64,000 nt of DNA, from the NCBI RefSeq assembly GCF_031755915.1, contig NC_083390.1, positions 23,059,001-23,123,000 on the forward strand. The letters are read 5' to 3'. The notes under the pieces are model-generated. The model did not search any database. It saw only the letters and a program-made list of their open reading frames with translations, and had not been told where the DNA came from. This DNA is from Ziziphus jujuba (Eukaryota; Streptophyta; Magnoliopsida; Rosales; Rhamnaceae). Each line of letters begins with the position of its first letter. The stretch's first letter is position 1. Made by a program: the position numbers and the translations under genes. Below are positions 50,957 to 64,000 of this stretch, piece by piece.

Positions 50957-53603
50957 ATGTCTGGGGAAGAGGAAGAAAACGCTGCAGAGCTGAAAATAGG
51001 AGACGGTAAGTATCAAAAATCAATCAACTCTTTCTTGTACTTGTGGGTTAGGACAATGCATTGTTTAGCAAAATTTTTCAATTCAAACGAGTTATGAATA
51101 TCCACGTTAAAAGGGTTCATGGGTATTCAAGTTTCTTTGATTTTGTTGAATTGGAGGGATGTGATGTGGAATGTTACTTTATTTTTTGTCCATATATGAG
51201 GATTTCTTATCCTCTTCAATATTGGTATTGTTTATAGAATTATCCACATTTGGAATATCTCAATGTACAAATGATAATGAATAAGCATTATATGTACCCA
51301 TCAGCCCCTACCCACCAAAAGATAAAAGGAAATATAAGAGCTGTGTGGGGAACTACAATGAATCTTGAGCTATTTGGCACAAAACATATAATATTGGTAG
51401 TATGTTATGTGCTATATGTTTTATCTTCTTCTTAATGTTATCTAAAAGATATAGAACCTGGAATTTTATTTATTTATTTATTTATTTTGTTGGACCATGT
51501 ACAATATAATCTTCATGAGGTGCTATTTAGCTTTACAATTTGATGGATTCTTTGTTTTGGTTTTTCACCCCAGAGTTTCTGAAGGCCAAGTGTTTAATGA
51601 ATTGTGAAGTTTCCCTGATTCTTGAACACAAATATGAGCAGCTTCGACAGACGTCTGAGGATCCTATGAATCAAGTTTCTCAGTGAGTATTCGCATCCTC
51701 CTCTCTGTTTTATGTATGGCGTATTTATGAGGATGAGGTTGTTTTTCGACTGATTATTTGTTTAAGCTAATCTTATAACCCATTTACCATATTTCTAACT
51801 GTGGTATATTTATTTGTTATACAATTAATCTCAAAAACCTTTGGAATTAGGCCTCATGTAATTTGTTCATTGAATTCCCTGTTTGTGAATTCATATTTCT
51901 GTGTATTCTACTCCTAATAGCCGTAGCGTTGCTATGATTCTTTCCCCACTTATTTCCTCGATTGGATTTCTGAATCTTATCCTCAAGAATCTCTCCTGAA
52001 AAGGTCAAAACTCTTGAAAGGAAAAACTCTTTTATAACTAGTTTGTTTTCTCTATAAAGAGAAACATGACTCACTGTGATTTGTTCAAACATATGCATAG
52101 AGAATTTCTTGTGATACTTCTTACTATCAGATAGTGCCCATAAACCTCCACTAGTTAATTTGATTGTAGTTTATGTAAATAATTATATGCCTTATAATAC
52201 AAATACTGATAAGTTTCTACTTTCCTTTTCAGAGTCTTTGAGAAGTCGCTCCAGTATGTGAAGCGTTTTAGCCGCTATAAAAATCCTGATGCTGTTAGAC
52301 AAGTGCGAGAGTATCCTTCAAATTTATGAAAATGGAGCTGTATTTCCTATTTGTTCACGTCATTATATTTTAACTAGTCATGCATATGCACAGATTTCCA
52401 GTTTTTATTACAAACTGCTTCCATCCTATGTAAGGATTTCTAAAGAAGATGCATTTTGTAAGCCACGTTGCCAATTTGAGCCATATTCCTTTTATTTTTT
52501 CCCCTTTAAAACAGTTTCCCTGGTTTATGTATCTAAGTTTTAACTTGTTTGGGGCTTGTTGGTGGAGATTTTCAAGTTATACTCATAGATATGGATGTTT
52601 TTACCTCTGTGAACAGCTTAATTAAAGTAGCCTCACAAGTATTTTTTGTGCAAAATGGTGTTTGTATTAGTTTTTCATGACACAAACCCTTCAGTTTTCT
52701 TCCCCTATCTTGTCCATCTTGCACCATGATGTTACCTTAACTGTAATTCAGAATCTTGAGTAGGTATCAATTGGCCGAGTTTGAGGTAATGTTCTCACCG
52801 TTCTGTAATTTTTTCCAAAAATGTTTATTCCAACATCTAATGTTATATTTTTCGCCTCATTGTGCAGCTTTGTGTTCTTGGCAATCTTTGCCCTGAAACT
52901 GTGGAGGAAGCTATTGCTATGGTACCATCTATAAAGGTATTTTATACGACTCCTTGCAACAGTTTGTCTTCCGCCCTCACTCAATTATACTGTAATTATG
53001 ACTCTATAGTAAACGTGTATTATATATATATATAAACTAACTTTTATCTCAAAAAACATTGCCATAGTAAACAAAAAGAAAATATATAGAAAATATTCTT
53101 AACTTTATAAACAAAATCGTTGCCCATTTAGCATAGAAGGTTCACATCATGAGCAGTTCGATTATTGCTGTAACATGTTTCTGGGAAACTAATTTTCTGT
53201 ACAAGTTTGTCCTTTGCTCCTTTGAGTTATGCAAGTGGGAGAAGAAATATGTGTACAAACTAAAATGAAGAAAGTAAAATACCGTGACTTTATTTGCCCA
53301 GCAGTTTCTGAGTATAAACAATTACGTCATGTTCTTCATGAGTCTGTTACGCGTTCTGTAAATTTTCTTGGTGGAATTACTTGAAATCCTTCTCTCCCTC
53401 TACATAAAATAGAAACAATCTTTTCCTTTTTCCTTTTCTTGCCCCTCAAAATAGTTTGGAATTTGCTGTGTACCTAAGTCATTGTCTGTTATATCTATTA
53501 AATGGAGTCTTTGTTTTTCATCCAGACCAAGGGACGAGCTCATGATGATGAGGCAATAGAGAAAATGTTGAATGACCTCTCATTGATCAAGAGATTCGAA
53601 TAG
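50957..53603 (+). CDS. NRPB4: RNA polymerase II subunit RPB4 (NRPB4), 6 exons
   Basis: Forms the stalk of RNA polymerase II with RPB7, acting in initiation, RNA handling and mRNA export and decay in the nucleus. Exons 50957-51005, 51574-51682, 52233-52310, 52752-52785, 52868-52936 and 53526-53603 join in frame into 138 aa, the length of Arabidopsis NRPB4. The start MSGEEEENAAELKIGD, the middle FEKSLQYVKRFSRYKNPDAV and the end MLNDLSLIKRFE agree almost residue for residue with that family as I remember it. The 34-bp fourth exon (ILSRYQLAEFE) is very small. Plant Pol IV and V use a distinct, longer paralogue (NRPD4/NRPE4); the short acidic N-terminus here marks the Pol II form. Intact. Confidence 0.97.
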
Positions 53604-54742
53604 CTGCCTCTGTGAAGAAAAGAATTTGTGCCTTAATAGTGTTTTGTTATAAATGATATTAATCAATTTACATTAATAATGTATTTTACTCGAACTCTTG
53701 CTTTGTTATGAATGTAGTATGATTTGAAAAAGGACTTTGATGGTCATTCTTTTTCTGTATGGTGTGACAAATTATTTATCTGAATAATCTTAAAAAAAAA
53801 ATAAAAATAGGCTTATGAAAATTATTTTAATTAACTAATTATAATTTTACTTTTTAAAGAAGTTTTTTTTTTGTTTTTGGGCTAAGAAAGCAATTTGTTC
53901 TTCAAACTAGGGCTAACCCGACTGGCCTGAGCAACCCAATAATTGGTGAAACTGATGTCATTTGGGCGGACTGCGGATTAGTTTTTGTTTTTTTTTAAAG
54001 CTGAGTTCATTGGATTGGGAATCGGGTTATATATTAAAATATCTGGTATAATCCGATTCGACTCATATATTGGTGCTAATTTGTAGCATGTAATGAATTT
54101 GTGTGTGTGTACACGGTAACTATTTTATTATTATTATTTTTTTTAATGTATTTCTAACTTGGTAACCATCCAACATGAAATGCATGTAGGGAATGCACAA
54201 TGGCCGTTTGGGTCGTTTATATGTTTTCCTTTGTTGTAGACTTTTCGGGCCCATGATCCAACATGTGGTTGGTTGGTTGTTTTTTTTATTTTTATTTTTC
54301 CATTGAACTTTGTTTCAAAGTCTAATTTTACAATTTACAAGTTTCAATCTGACAAATTATCCCCCCCAAAAAAAAGAAAAAAAAAAGAAAAAATTAGAGC
54401 TGGGAAGCTCTACTCCTTAAAGAGAAGGAAGCTCTACATTTTTTTTTTCTTTTTTTGGTAATAAGAAGGCAGCTCTACTTGGTAAGTAAAGTAAGTTGCC
54501 AGAGATGATTCGCTTACATTGTAAAGGTAGAAGTGTTCAAATGTCTATGTATATCATATTGTAAAATCAACTTGGGACCAATATTTTAATTTTATGTAAC
54601 ATTGTATAATTTGTCAATTATATATAATTTTAAATATGTGTTTAGCATATGCTTGAAAGTTTGGCAAATATTAATTTTAGACAAATCCCAGTAGTTAGCA
54701 GCCCCTTTGACGAACTTCACTTCAAAATGATAGGAAAAAATG

Positions 54743-54811
54743 GTGATGATGATGATGATGGTGGTGGTGGTTGTAACGAGGATGATGATGATGATGATGA
54801 TCATCCACTGT
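54743..54811 (+). repeat. (GAT)n/(GGT)n trinucleotide tract
   Basis: GATGATGATGATGATGGTGG repeats, a short interruption (TTGTAACGAG), then more GAT units. The Asp/Gly-rich frame across it is a by-product of the repeat. Confidence 0.9.
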
Positions 54812-56719
54812 GGTTGCATGTGCAACTAGCTTGGCAAATGGTCAAACAAACAAGTCCTTTGCAAAAAGCATATAATGTAAATTAAATTAGAGACCAACTT
54901 GCTAAAAGGGCCGTGGGAAGAGAACGAAAATTGGGTGTATTTTTTGGTCTTCTTTTCCAGGTAAAGTACTAAAAAGAAGTGGGAGGGAGGGAGAGCAAAG
55001 TAGCAAACTGTGAAATGGGGTCCTCAATATTTACAAAAGAATGAACATTAAATTTTATGCTTCAAAAACGAGACCAATTATTGGTTAAAAATGATGGGTT
55101 TTAAAAAGTGTTCACTTTTCTGAGGATAAGTACACATATATATCCCAATAATGCCACACGCATTTAGAGCACTAGTACAAATTCACATATTTATTACTAC
55201 TGTTTATCTTAGTCCTACCAATTAGACCAGAGAAGTCTCTACTTGAAATTACTTGGTTTCTGTGATTATTCCATATGGGTATTCTAAATAGACAATGAAT
55301 TTGGTAAATTTCCCAAAATGAAGAAAAAGGTCCACTAGTCTAGTACTATTCCATTGAGTTCAAATGTCAGAAATTTGGGTCTCAAATCTGTTTGTATAGG
55401 CCCTATAATTGTGTATCTGTGTACACAGACGTTATACAACTTGATTATATGATTAGCAATTTTTCAGGATTAACGCATACATTATAGCATATGTGTCGAA
55501 TGGAGAAAGCAAATTTTTGACAAAGACCTCTCTGTTCGACATAAACTTGAAGTAATCTAAAATTCATCATATTTAATTTTCACTTTAAATTGAAGAGTTT
55601 GTTTCCCCACGTAACGCATGGTTTTTTTTTTTTTTTTGTATTGAATTATATTATATGAATTCTTATAGATCACTGATAAGCTTTTGCTTCTACTTTTAGA
55701 CTAAATAATAATAAAGACGATTAAAGATGAGACACAAGACGGTCAACAAAAGTGGTGTTGACTGATTGAATCGATTGGTTTTTTTACAAATAATAATTTT
55801 GTTTGGTAGATGAAAAAATGTTGATGTGCACTCTTTGCAATATGATAGATGGTCATGGTTGTGTATATATGCATCATAACAAAAGGCTTTTTCCCAATTA
55901 AGGATGATTTTGAATTGCTAATTTATTGTTAACTTTTTTTTTTTTTTCTTTTTCTTTATCCACTTATCTTTAAGTTGGATTTTTAGTAAAATGCAACTTA
56001 TATCATGAGGGGAACGTAGTCCATTAAAGCAAGAAGCATGATCACTTGCGTTTGTCATTAGGAACAGGGACTTTTACCAAAATCATACTCTTTTTATTTT
56101 TATTTTTTTGGTGATAAGTCTTAAGACTGCTTCTGAAAAAATAAATCTAATGTGCTAAAGTGACATAAAGGGAATGAAATATTGTCAGGAAATTAGTCCC
56201 AAGTAACGATCAAATGTTGATAAATATTTGTATAGCCTCTTCTCCTCATATGCACGGGCCAGGCCATGAGGAGAAAATGTTGGGTTTAAATCACAAGCAA
56301 GCTAGTTTTAAAGATATTAGGATTTCATTTTCTCTTTTCCATTTGCTTTTTGAAAAAGATAAATGAAAAATTACAAAAAACCACCCCCTATAAAAAAAAA
56401 AAAAAAAAAAAGAAGGGGAAAGTTATCATCTAACATTTAAATAAGTAACTTATATAGACAATATCGGTTTGATTTGAATTTTTCTGAATACAAGTGATAA
56501 AGAAAAAATTCAATAAATAATTTATTGGTCCAAATTGTTTTTTCACTTATTTTTTATCAGTTTGGTTTATATATATACATAAAATAAAGATCAATTAAAG
56601 TCCTTAACGCATATTTAATCACTTTTTTAAATTTTAAATTATAATATTTGATGTGATCTAATAGTTATCAAATGTGAATCTTATGTTATTAAAATAAATT
56701 GAATTTTATTTTAGTCCGA

Positions 56720-56765
<46 letters not shown>

Positions 56766-57840
56766 GAAAAACTCAATATATACAGGAATTATTTATTATT
56801 ATAATCTTTTTACATCTGAAAAAAAAAAATTTGTCATTGAATTGTATATGTAAACGACGGATAAATTATACTTTAGGGTTGACAATGACATTACTTCATC
56901 ATCAATATAAATTAATTAATTAATTAAAAAAAAGAAAAGAAAGGCAATCTCCTTTCCATATAATAAAATTTGGGTACAAATTTGATAGACATCGTTCACA
57001 AGTAAGACAGGACAACTGGCCATTATTATCTAGATTTTTATTTCATATTGCTAGAGCTTCTCCTTTTTGTTTTGCCCTTTGGCAAACTCAACTCCGACCC
57101 CATCCCTTAATCATATATAAGGGCCACCGTCCAGGTTCACCTAATAGACTTCAACACAAATATAATACAAAGATACAGAAATTTTATTATCAACCAAATA
57201 TTTTTCACAACATATGGAAATGAGACTAAATATATATATAGATTCTCTGAAAAGGAGGATATTTGACCTTCCATTATAAATTGATAGTAAACCTCCTGTT
57301 AAATATTTCCCAAGAGAAAAAAGTGGATGAATTTGGGAGAATAGTTTAAGCAAAAACAAGGATAAAATTTAAATATAAATTAATTAATTAAAATCTTAGC
57401 AATTATATTTGTTTCATCTAGATACTATTCTAATGGATGCTTGGTTGTAAATCATTAAGTTTGATTAAAGTTTTGGATTTCCTTGGTTGTACTAAGATCT
57501 TCTTTAATTTCTACATAGATTAGCTTAATTAGCTCTAGCTAGAGAGGTTCTATATATTATTAACCAATCTACTCAAAACAAATGGCGTTGCCAAATTGCA
57601 TTAGCTATGTTAGTTAATCTTCAAGATATTCCATTTGCTTAATCAGCTTTTTAGTGGGATTTTCCTACCACCCCCAGATTCTTAATTAATTATAAATACA
57701 TGAATATGTATATGCCTCTTATCTCAAATTAGTAAATTGATATAAAACAATGATGTTGGTATAGAAGCCACTAAGGAATTCCTGCCTAACTTGTATCCAA
57801 TAGTAAGCCCCTGTGTATGAAATATATTGTATAATAATGC

Positions 57841-57887
<47 letters not shown>

Positions 57888-60800
57888 TATATCCAAATCC
57901 AAAGCTTGTTTTCTGTTCGATGATGAACCGTACACGGAACGAATCATAAATGCATGCAGATATACAGAGCAAATAAATACGTTTTCATTTGTTAGTTTAT
58001 GATTGAGTTTGAGAGAGAGTCAAAAACTCAAAATGCAGTACCAAAATTAAAAATAAAAAAAGAGGAAAAAGAAAAAGTAGGGCTTGCCCATTTCGTTAAA
58101 AGGCTCTCAATTATTTTTCCATATCGTCTATCATTGCTAGTACTACTACAATAAAATTAAAGGATAGACGTCTTTCAGTCATTTTTATCCACCTAAATGT
58201 AAAAGGACCTAACTATTATAGAGTTTGATATCATTTTAATTATTTGACTGCATATCATCATTTTATTATTATTATTTTTCTTCTAGATTTATGGTAATAA
58301 TGGGTCCAAAATCAACTTCTAAAATCCAAACGTATTTGATTTAAATATATACAAATTTAATTCATAATACTAGGTAGTGTTAGAATAATTATATTCTAGA
58401 TTCTAGATGGATAATACACATTCCAGTTGACCTATTAATTCTAATTGTTTCGAAGCAATTCATTAGGTTCGAGACATGCCCACTACTTTTAAAATAAAAA
58501 TTATTGTAACTTGATCAAAAAATCAAATTAGGCTCCTGAATCAAGAACCCTTATCATTACCCTGTGTATTTATAGAACAATTAATATTGTCCTTCCATTT
58601 CGGTCAAGATGGACTGCTATAATTATTTCTTTGTCAAAATTTTTTTTTTTTTTGTCTTTTTATTTATTCCGATTTGGGACCTGTATAATTTAGCCATCTT
58701 GGAGTAAAAGAAAAAGCACATAATATTCGGTTGATAATGAGAAGGCCATCTCCTCATTAGAATTATGGATTATACTAGGTATAAACTGGCTTATATGTAT
58801 CTATATGATACCATTAATTAGTCATTGATCTTACAAGAAAATGGATTATACCAGGTATAAACTATAAAGTGTAAACTGGCTGCTAAAGAAATAAATATAC
58901 TCCTCCTTGTCAAACTTAAGAATATAGTAAGATTACAGTGGCAAGCGAGATTGCGCCTACTCAATTTATTTCTTTTGCAAATATAACTCAATTAATGATC
59001 AATTTATCAATTCATGATTTACAGAAACAGGGGACAAAACAAATTGACTGTGCCAGGATTAAAGTCTCATTTTTCCAAGATTTTTAAATCAAAATTTCAA
59101 GAACAATTGGTTTTCTGAACTTGTATAACAGAAATTAATTAAATTAAAGCAGCTAGAACACCTAGCAGGTATTTATTATATATTTATTAATGAAAAAGCG
59201 GAAATAATTAAAATAATACATAGATGGATGCCGAAGCTATGTACCATCTTAATCGATCTTCCAAAATCTTTGAAAATTACGAAAAGATGATTCTGATTCT
59301 GATAAAAACGTTAACACACAAATTGTTTTAAAATCCTAGTACACGTGACCTGTCTCTTGTCTCCCTTATATATCACATATATATTGCATTTTCTCTGCAG
59401 ACAATTGGAACATACTCCATCCATATCGCTATATGATTCTTGATTAGAAGGAAATGTATAATAATTATTTGCCAATATATTATAATTAATTAATAATTTT
59501 CTTCAATAATTAATGTCGATCTATGTATATAATTTAAATATAAATATAAAGATATCTTAAATATTCTTATTTCTCTTTTGTATAATATTTTTCTTCAAAT
59601 TGTTCCAACATATGTTAATAATGGATTGGATTGCCTTTAACAGAATAATCCAAATTGACATGCATTTTCATTTTTCCAACACTCTGGAAAAAGATTGTGA
59701 TTCTTTCCTTTATAACATGAAGAATCCAATTCAGCTCATGATATAACTAATCAGAAGCTATATTTTAAACCTACTAATTTTATATGTACCTAACATGCAT
59801 TATTAATTGATATTTACTTTATAAGACTAAATATTTGTAAAAGGTAATCCATATAAGTGTTTATATATAGTTTAGAGTAAGCTAGAACCCGACACAAGGT
59901 ACCAAGGTACTAATTCATTCTGTTACACTTCACATTTATCCATATCTACTTTTTTTTTTTTTTTTTTGGGGGGCCTTTTCTATTTTCCCCCTCATCAAAC
60001 ACCAGTACTAATTCTAGAAAATTAAGGGTGGAGAAGCACGATGGCTTGGAATCAGAATCAACTTACCACCCATTACAAGACCAAAGGATGAAATTAATGC
60101 ATGCATGGAAGATGGAAAGTTGAAAGCATATACTTTTGAAGAAAATCCAAGGTTGATATGATTTAATATAGTACAATATTGTATGTATATATATATATAT
60201 TATATTTATATGAAAACCATTAATAAGAGTAGTAAGTTAGAGTATATGCTCATACTGAATCATATATCAACCTGAAAGTGTGCAAAGTAAAGGATAAGAG
60301 GAAGAGATCAAAAGGGGTTTTCAATCCATTTCAAAATGAGGCATTTGCAGCATTTGGGATGGAATTATTTTCATCATCAATTTTTCTTTTTTTTGGGGGG
60401 ATATTCTTTTATTTATTATTGTACAAATTTAAATGAGGGTTTTTTTTTTTAAATTTTTTTACAACCATGCATATATAATCGAGAATCATATGCTGAGAAT
60501 CTTGGAAATGTTTGAATTTTCATGTCTCAGCAAATATATATATATATATATATGTATGGTTGTATTTGGACAAATATATAGTTTTTGAATTGTTTTTTGG
60601 AGGGAGTACAATTGAAGAGTGGCATCTCATTCTATACAAATATAATGCAAAGCATTTTATCTTAAAATTGCGACAATGGATGACCTTTTTTTTTTTTTTT
60701 TTTGGAACCCATGTTTTCACTGAGTCCTGTCAAGAAAATGAATATTTGCTAACTTGGTCAAGAATGGTCACCTTTATTTTTCCTTTTTTAAAAATATTTT

Positions 60801-62490
60801 TATTGAATTTTATAAATTGATGATGTTTTTATAGAGGTTAGCAAATATTATCTAGGAAATTATTTCAATAAATATGTAAATATATATATATATATATAAG
60901 ATAATTTTATACAAAAAAAATAAATAACACCACAATCGTAACTATAGAAAAGCTATATATATAATATACATATTTGACCAATTTGCTTATGGATATTTCT
61001 CAACAATTAATTATTATGTTTGCATAGGAATAAGAGTCAAATGGTAGCTCGGAAAGAGAAAAAGAAAAGAAAATGGTAGAATTCTTTCCACCAGAAACTT
61101 GTGAATATAAATTAATATATATCAATTGGTCCCCTTAGTCAGAAGTCACAAGTGGCCAAAGTCAAAACCACAAGGATTTTCCTTACAAGCAGAAAAAAGC
61201 TTGTTACCAAAAATAAGTGATTTCAGCCCATTAATCAAAATTTGTTCATGGGAGTTTGTTTACCAAACAATAAAAATAATATAAGAATTTTGAGGTTTTC
61301 TACAATCTTATTGAACATGAATATTGTAGGATTTGTCATTCGCATTGTTTTTATTCATAAATAAAATAGTGACAAATCAATGGTAATGAAGAAGAAAAAA
61401 ATGTTAAGGAAAAGAAACATAATAATTACTTTATTACTATAAAGATTTATCTCTTGAAAGCATTACTCCTCCAAAAGTACCGGTCGAAATTATGAAAAAT
61501 AATAAATAATAAATAATAAAAAAAACCCGGTAAAGTTACCCACTAACCATGTATTTGTATTTTGGAATCTACTAAGTAAAAAGCACACAAAAGAGAAAAG
61601 AGATTAATTTTCCACGTATTTTTGAGAAAAAAAATATAATTTAAAATTAAAATTTATAACCAAAGAAAGTAACTTACTAACATTTTAAAAATTTTTATAT
61701 ATATTTTTAATCTTTTTCCTATTCAATTCTAAATTTTTAAACATATATGAAACGGGAAAAGAACGGATGATTTAGAAGTTTGTATACAAAAGTGCATCTT
61801 TAATTTCCATTATAACAAATGCAGACAAATTAAACTCTTTTGTGGATGAAAAAAAGATAGATCAGTCTAAACGTAAAGTAAAAATCTTGGTGATTTGAAT
61901 TTGACTAGCATAAAGAGTTATGATTGATCAGTCCACGGCCACTGATGTTTTAGTCAATATATAATAAATCATAGGTTAAGTGGGGTCATTTTTTTTTTCT
62001 TTTTTCTTTTTTCTTTTTCATTTTCATATGTGTATATATTTAAGGTGTTATATGTTATTGATTCTAAAAAAAGGTGTTATATTAGAATAAAAACGTGTTA
62101 ATTTGCCAAATGTAAAAGGTAGTATCCTAATGAATGGATTAAATTTAAAATTTTAATTGGCAAAGGATAATCTTTACTTATTAATAGGTTTCTCATATAA
62201 AATGAAAACAGGTGCAACGTATCAAAATTGTAATTATTTATCTTTTTGATAAATAGAAAATAAAAAATTAAAAACAAAAAAAAGATGATAATGTAATTAA
62301 TGGGGGAAAGAGGGGTTGAGTCGCTCTGCAAGGACGCACCCAAATATGCCATCTGAATCAGACCATCATTTTCATGGCTTGTCATTGGCTCTATACACCT
62401 AAAAGACTTTGAGCCTTAGATTTTGTGGCAATATAACTATATGTAATCTTTTTCCTCCCTCCCTTTATAAAACTCATTAAATATTAGGTG

Positions 62491-62493
<3 letters not shown>

Positions 62494-62563
<70 letters not shown>

Positions 62564-62800
62564 TGGAGCTATTATCTTAAAAACTATCTTCTCTTTTATA
62601 ATAAATAATACGGTGATATAATAAGTAATACAAAATATATCTATCTTAATTAATAATTTAAAATTAAAATTTTAATCAGGAATGTGATAATCTTTAGTAT
62701 TTATATTACTTCACCGTAAACCTATATATAAATCGGAAGATAATTCTCATTGAATAATTGTTTCTCTATTTCTAAGCCACTCAACATATGTGTTTCTTAT

Positions 62801-62868
<68 letters not shown>
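62494..62868. repeat. Two long AT microsatellites
   Basis: AT runs of about 66 bp each at about 62494-62559 and 62803-62868, separated by AT-rich unique DNA. Confidence 0.9.
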
Positions 62869-62870
<2 letters not shown>

Positions 62871-64000
62871 AAAATATATTTGGAGTTTCTGTAACAGGGA
62901 AAATATATGAAAAAGGGAGTGCCCCACAATTTGTTGAATATGATCCCTCTTTCACTAAGAACTAGGCTTTTGTATTCACCAAAAAAAAACAAATAGGCTT
63001 TTGCTTTTCCTCAATTACCCTAGCTGCTCAACTTTACAGGGTAATATCATATTAGACAATACAGATATACTAATATTGAATTCTTTCACGACCAAATGTT
63101 TTTTTTATTTTTATTTATTTATTTATTTATTTTTTTTTTAGAGTTACACATTTTGGACAATGCAAAATCAAATGGGGTTTACCAGAAATAAATACAACAT
63201 TGTTATACACAGCAGTAAATCTAAACCAAACTCACTCTTTCTTTATTTTTTTATATTTTTTGGCCAAGCTACAACTATAGTAAATTAACTATTCTGTTCC
63301 TATTTACCACAAAAAAATAAAAAAATAAATAAAATAAAACTATTCTGTTCCTGTATAAAAGGAATATAGATGCATGAAAGCACATATATGAAGAGGAAAG
63401 AGAAAGAGAGAGATAGAGGGTACGAAAGAAAGATTAAAAGAAAGAAAGAAATAAAAAAGCGTATCTTTGAGTCAGCCACATTAAGCACTCCCTCAATTTT
63501 CCACAATCATATTGTTGATGTTGCAATCCATGTCTTGGAAGAAAATGGATACTGGAAGAGAGATAGGTAGATAAAGGTGAAAGAGAAGAACAACCAGGGG
63601 TTTGAATTTTACTTTTCTTTTTTATTTTTGAATTTCTATTATAATAATAATAACATATTGACAAGTTGGAAATAGAGAATAGGGGGTACTTTGGAACAAA
63701 GGAATAGGAACAATGGAACTTGTGCTGCCTTGTAGCCACTAATTGCTGTAACACTTATGCATTATTAATATTTTAATTTGCTGCGTATCCTTTTTTATAT
63801 ATGCATGTGTATATTTTTCTTATAAAAAAGGATCTTCTATCAGAATTACTCTATTTATGTGAAAATTAAGATGAGAAAAAGCATATGCATAGTCCACCCC
63901 CCCTCTCTCTCCTTTTTTTTTTTTTTTTGTTTTTTTGTGGGGGGGGGGGAGGAAAGCATATGTATAGTTGATCGGCATCTTGTGCTACTCAATTAATTTA

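Larger units (their letters stand above)
53604..64000. other. 10-kb gene-free AT-rich region
   Basis: The first few hundred bases should be the NRPB4 3' UTR. Beyond it I see only AT-rich spacer with homopolymers and microsatellites: GAT repeats (54743-54811), AT runs (about 56724-56762, 62494-62559, 62803-62868), and AT plus AC near 57842-57887. A block at 53905-54080 (GGCTAACCCGACTGGCCTGA, TAATCCGATTCGACTC) looks like a degenerate dispersed repeat. CT- and GA-rich sequence near 63380-63560 might be transcribed but has no coding support. Regulatory DNA of a gene beyond 64,000 cannot be excluded. Confidence 0.6.

Noticed and set aside
54649..54885. Asp/Gly-rich frame
   Set aside because: Produced by the (GAT)n/(GGT)n repeat. 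No promoter, splice or homology support.
56241..56274. Inverted repeat TCTCCTCAT ... ATGAGGAGA that could be a terminator or microRNA hairpin
   Set aside because: The stem is only 9 bp with a 16-nt loop, too short for a plant microRNA precursor, and chance is likely in this much AT/CT-rich DNA.
63370..63754. Open frames on both strands near the right end
   Set aside because: Low-complexity Lys/Glu/Arg or Ser/Leu sequence from GA/CT-rich DNA. I also checked the region against plant microRNA sequences I remember and found no match.
1..64000. CRISPR arrays, operons, phage or bacterial defence systems
   Set aside because: The window is plant nuclear DNA with spliced genes. The tandem repeats are microsatellites or local duplications without spacer structure.

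Overview
This is plant nuclear DNA, very probably from a eudicot and most likely a rosid. The reasons are AT-rich intergenic DNA full of AT microsatellites, genes split into many short exons with GT..AG introns, and proteins that match Arabidopsis-type families end to end. I cannot name the species from the sequence.

Layout. (1) 1-8,500: a transposon landscape. A decayed two-gene Mutator-like element (MULE) has a GRF-type zinc-finger gene on the + strand and a mudrA-like transposase on the - strand, arranged tail to tail. A 3.0-kb solo LTR of Ty3/gypsy type (235-3242, TG..CA ends, GGAGA target duplication) sits inside the GRF exon. (2) 8,600-11,350: AT-rich spacer. (3) 11,786-19,250 (+): an intact 20-exon bacterial-type phosphoenolpyruvate carboxylase (PPC4 type, 1,044 aa by my splice model). 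(4) 19,250-34,450: a 15-kb gene-free stretch with microsatellites, short tandem duplications, a candidate MITE and degenerate repeats. (5) 34,663-38,420 (+): an ABCG half-transporter, ABCG21-like, 681 aa. (6) 39,693-42,705 (+): a tandem pair of two-exon genes for tiny basic Lys/Ala/Pro-rich proteins (59 and 62 aa). They share last-exon length, TATA-to-ATG spacing and poly(A)-signal spacing. (7) 43,474-48,898 (-): an isoprenylcysteine methylesterase (ICME family, 469 aa). (8) 50,957-53,603 (+): RNA polymerase II subunit RPB4 (138 aa), head to head with the ICME gene. (9) 53,604-64,000: gene-free, AT-rich.

The genes are functionally unrelated housekeeping or metabolic genes, as is usual in plants, and form no operon-like system. 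All splice models were built by hand from GT/AG sites, reading-frame continuity and family similarity, and every junction keeps frame. The items most worth a second look are the tandem pair of small basic-protein genes, the nested LTR-in-MULE structure with its recognisable pre-insertion frame, the 26-G run upstream of PPC4, and the duplicated MITE end at 30.7-31.3 kb.
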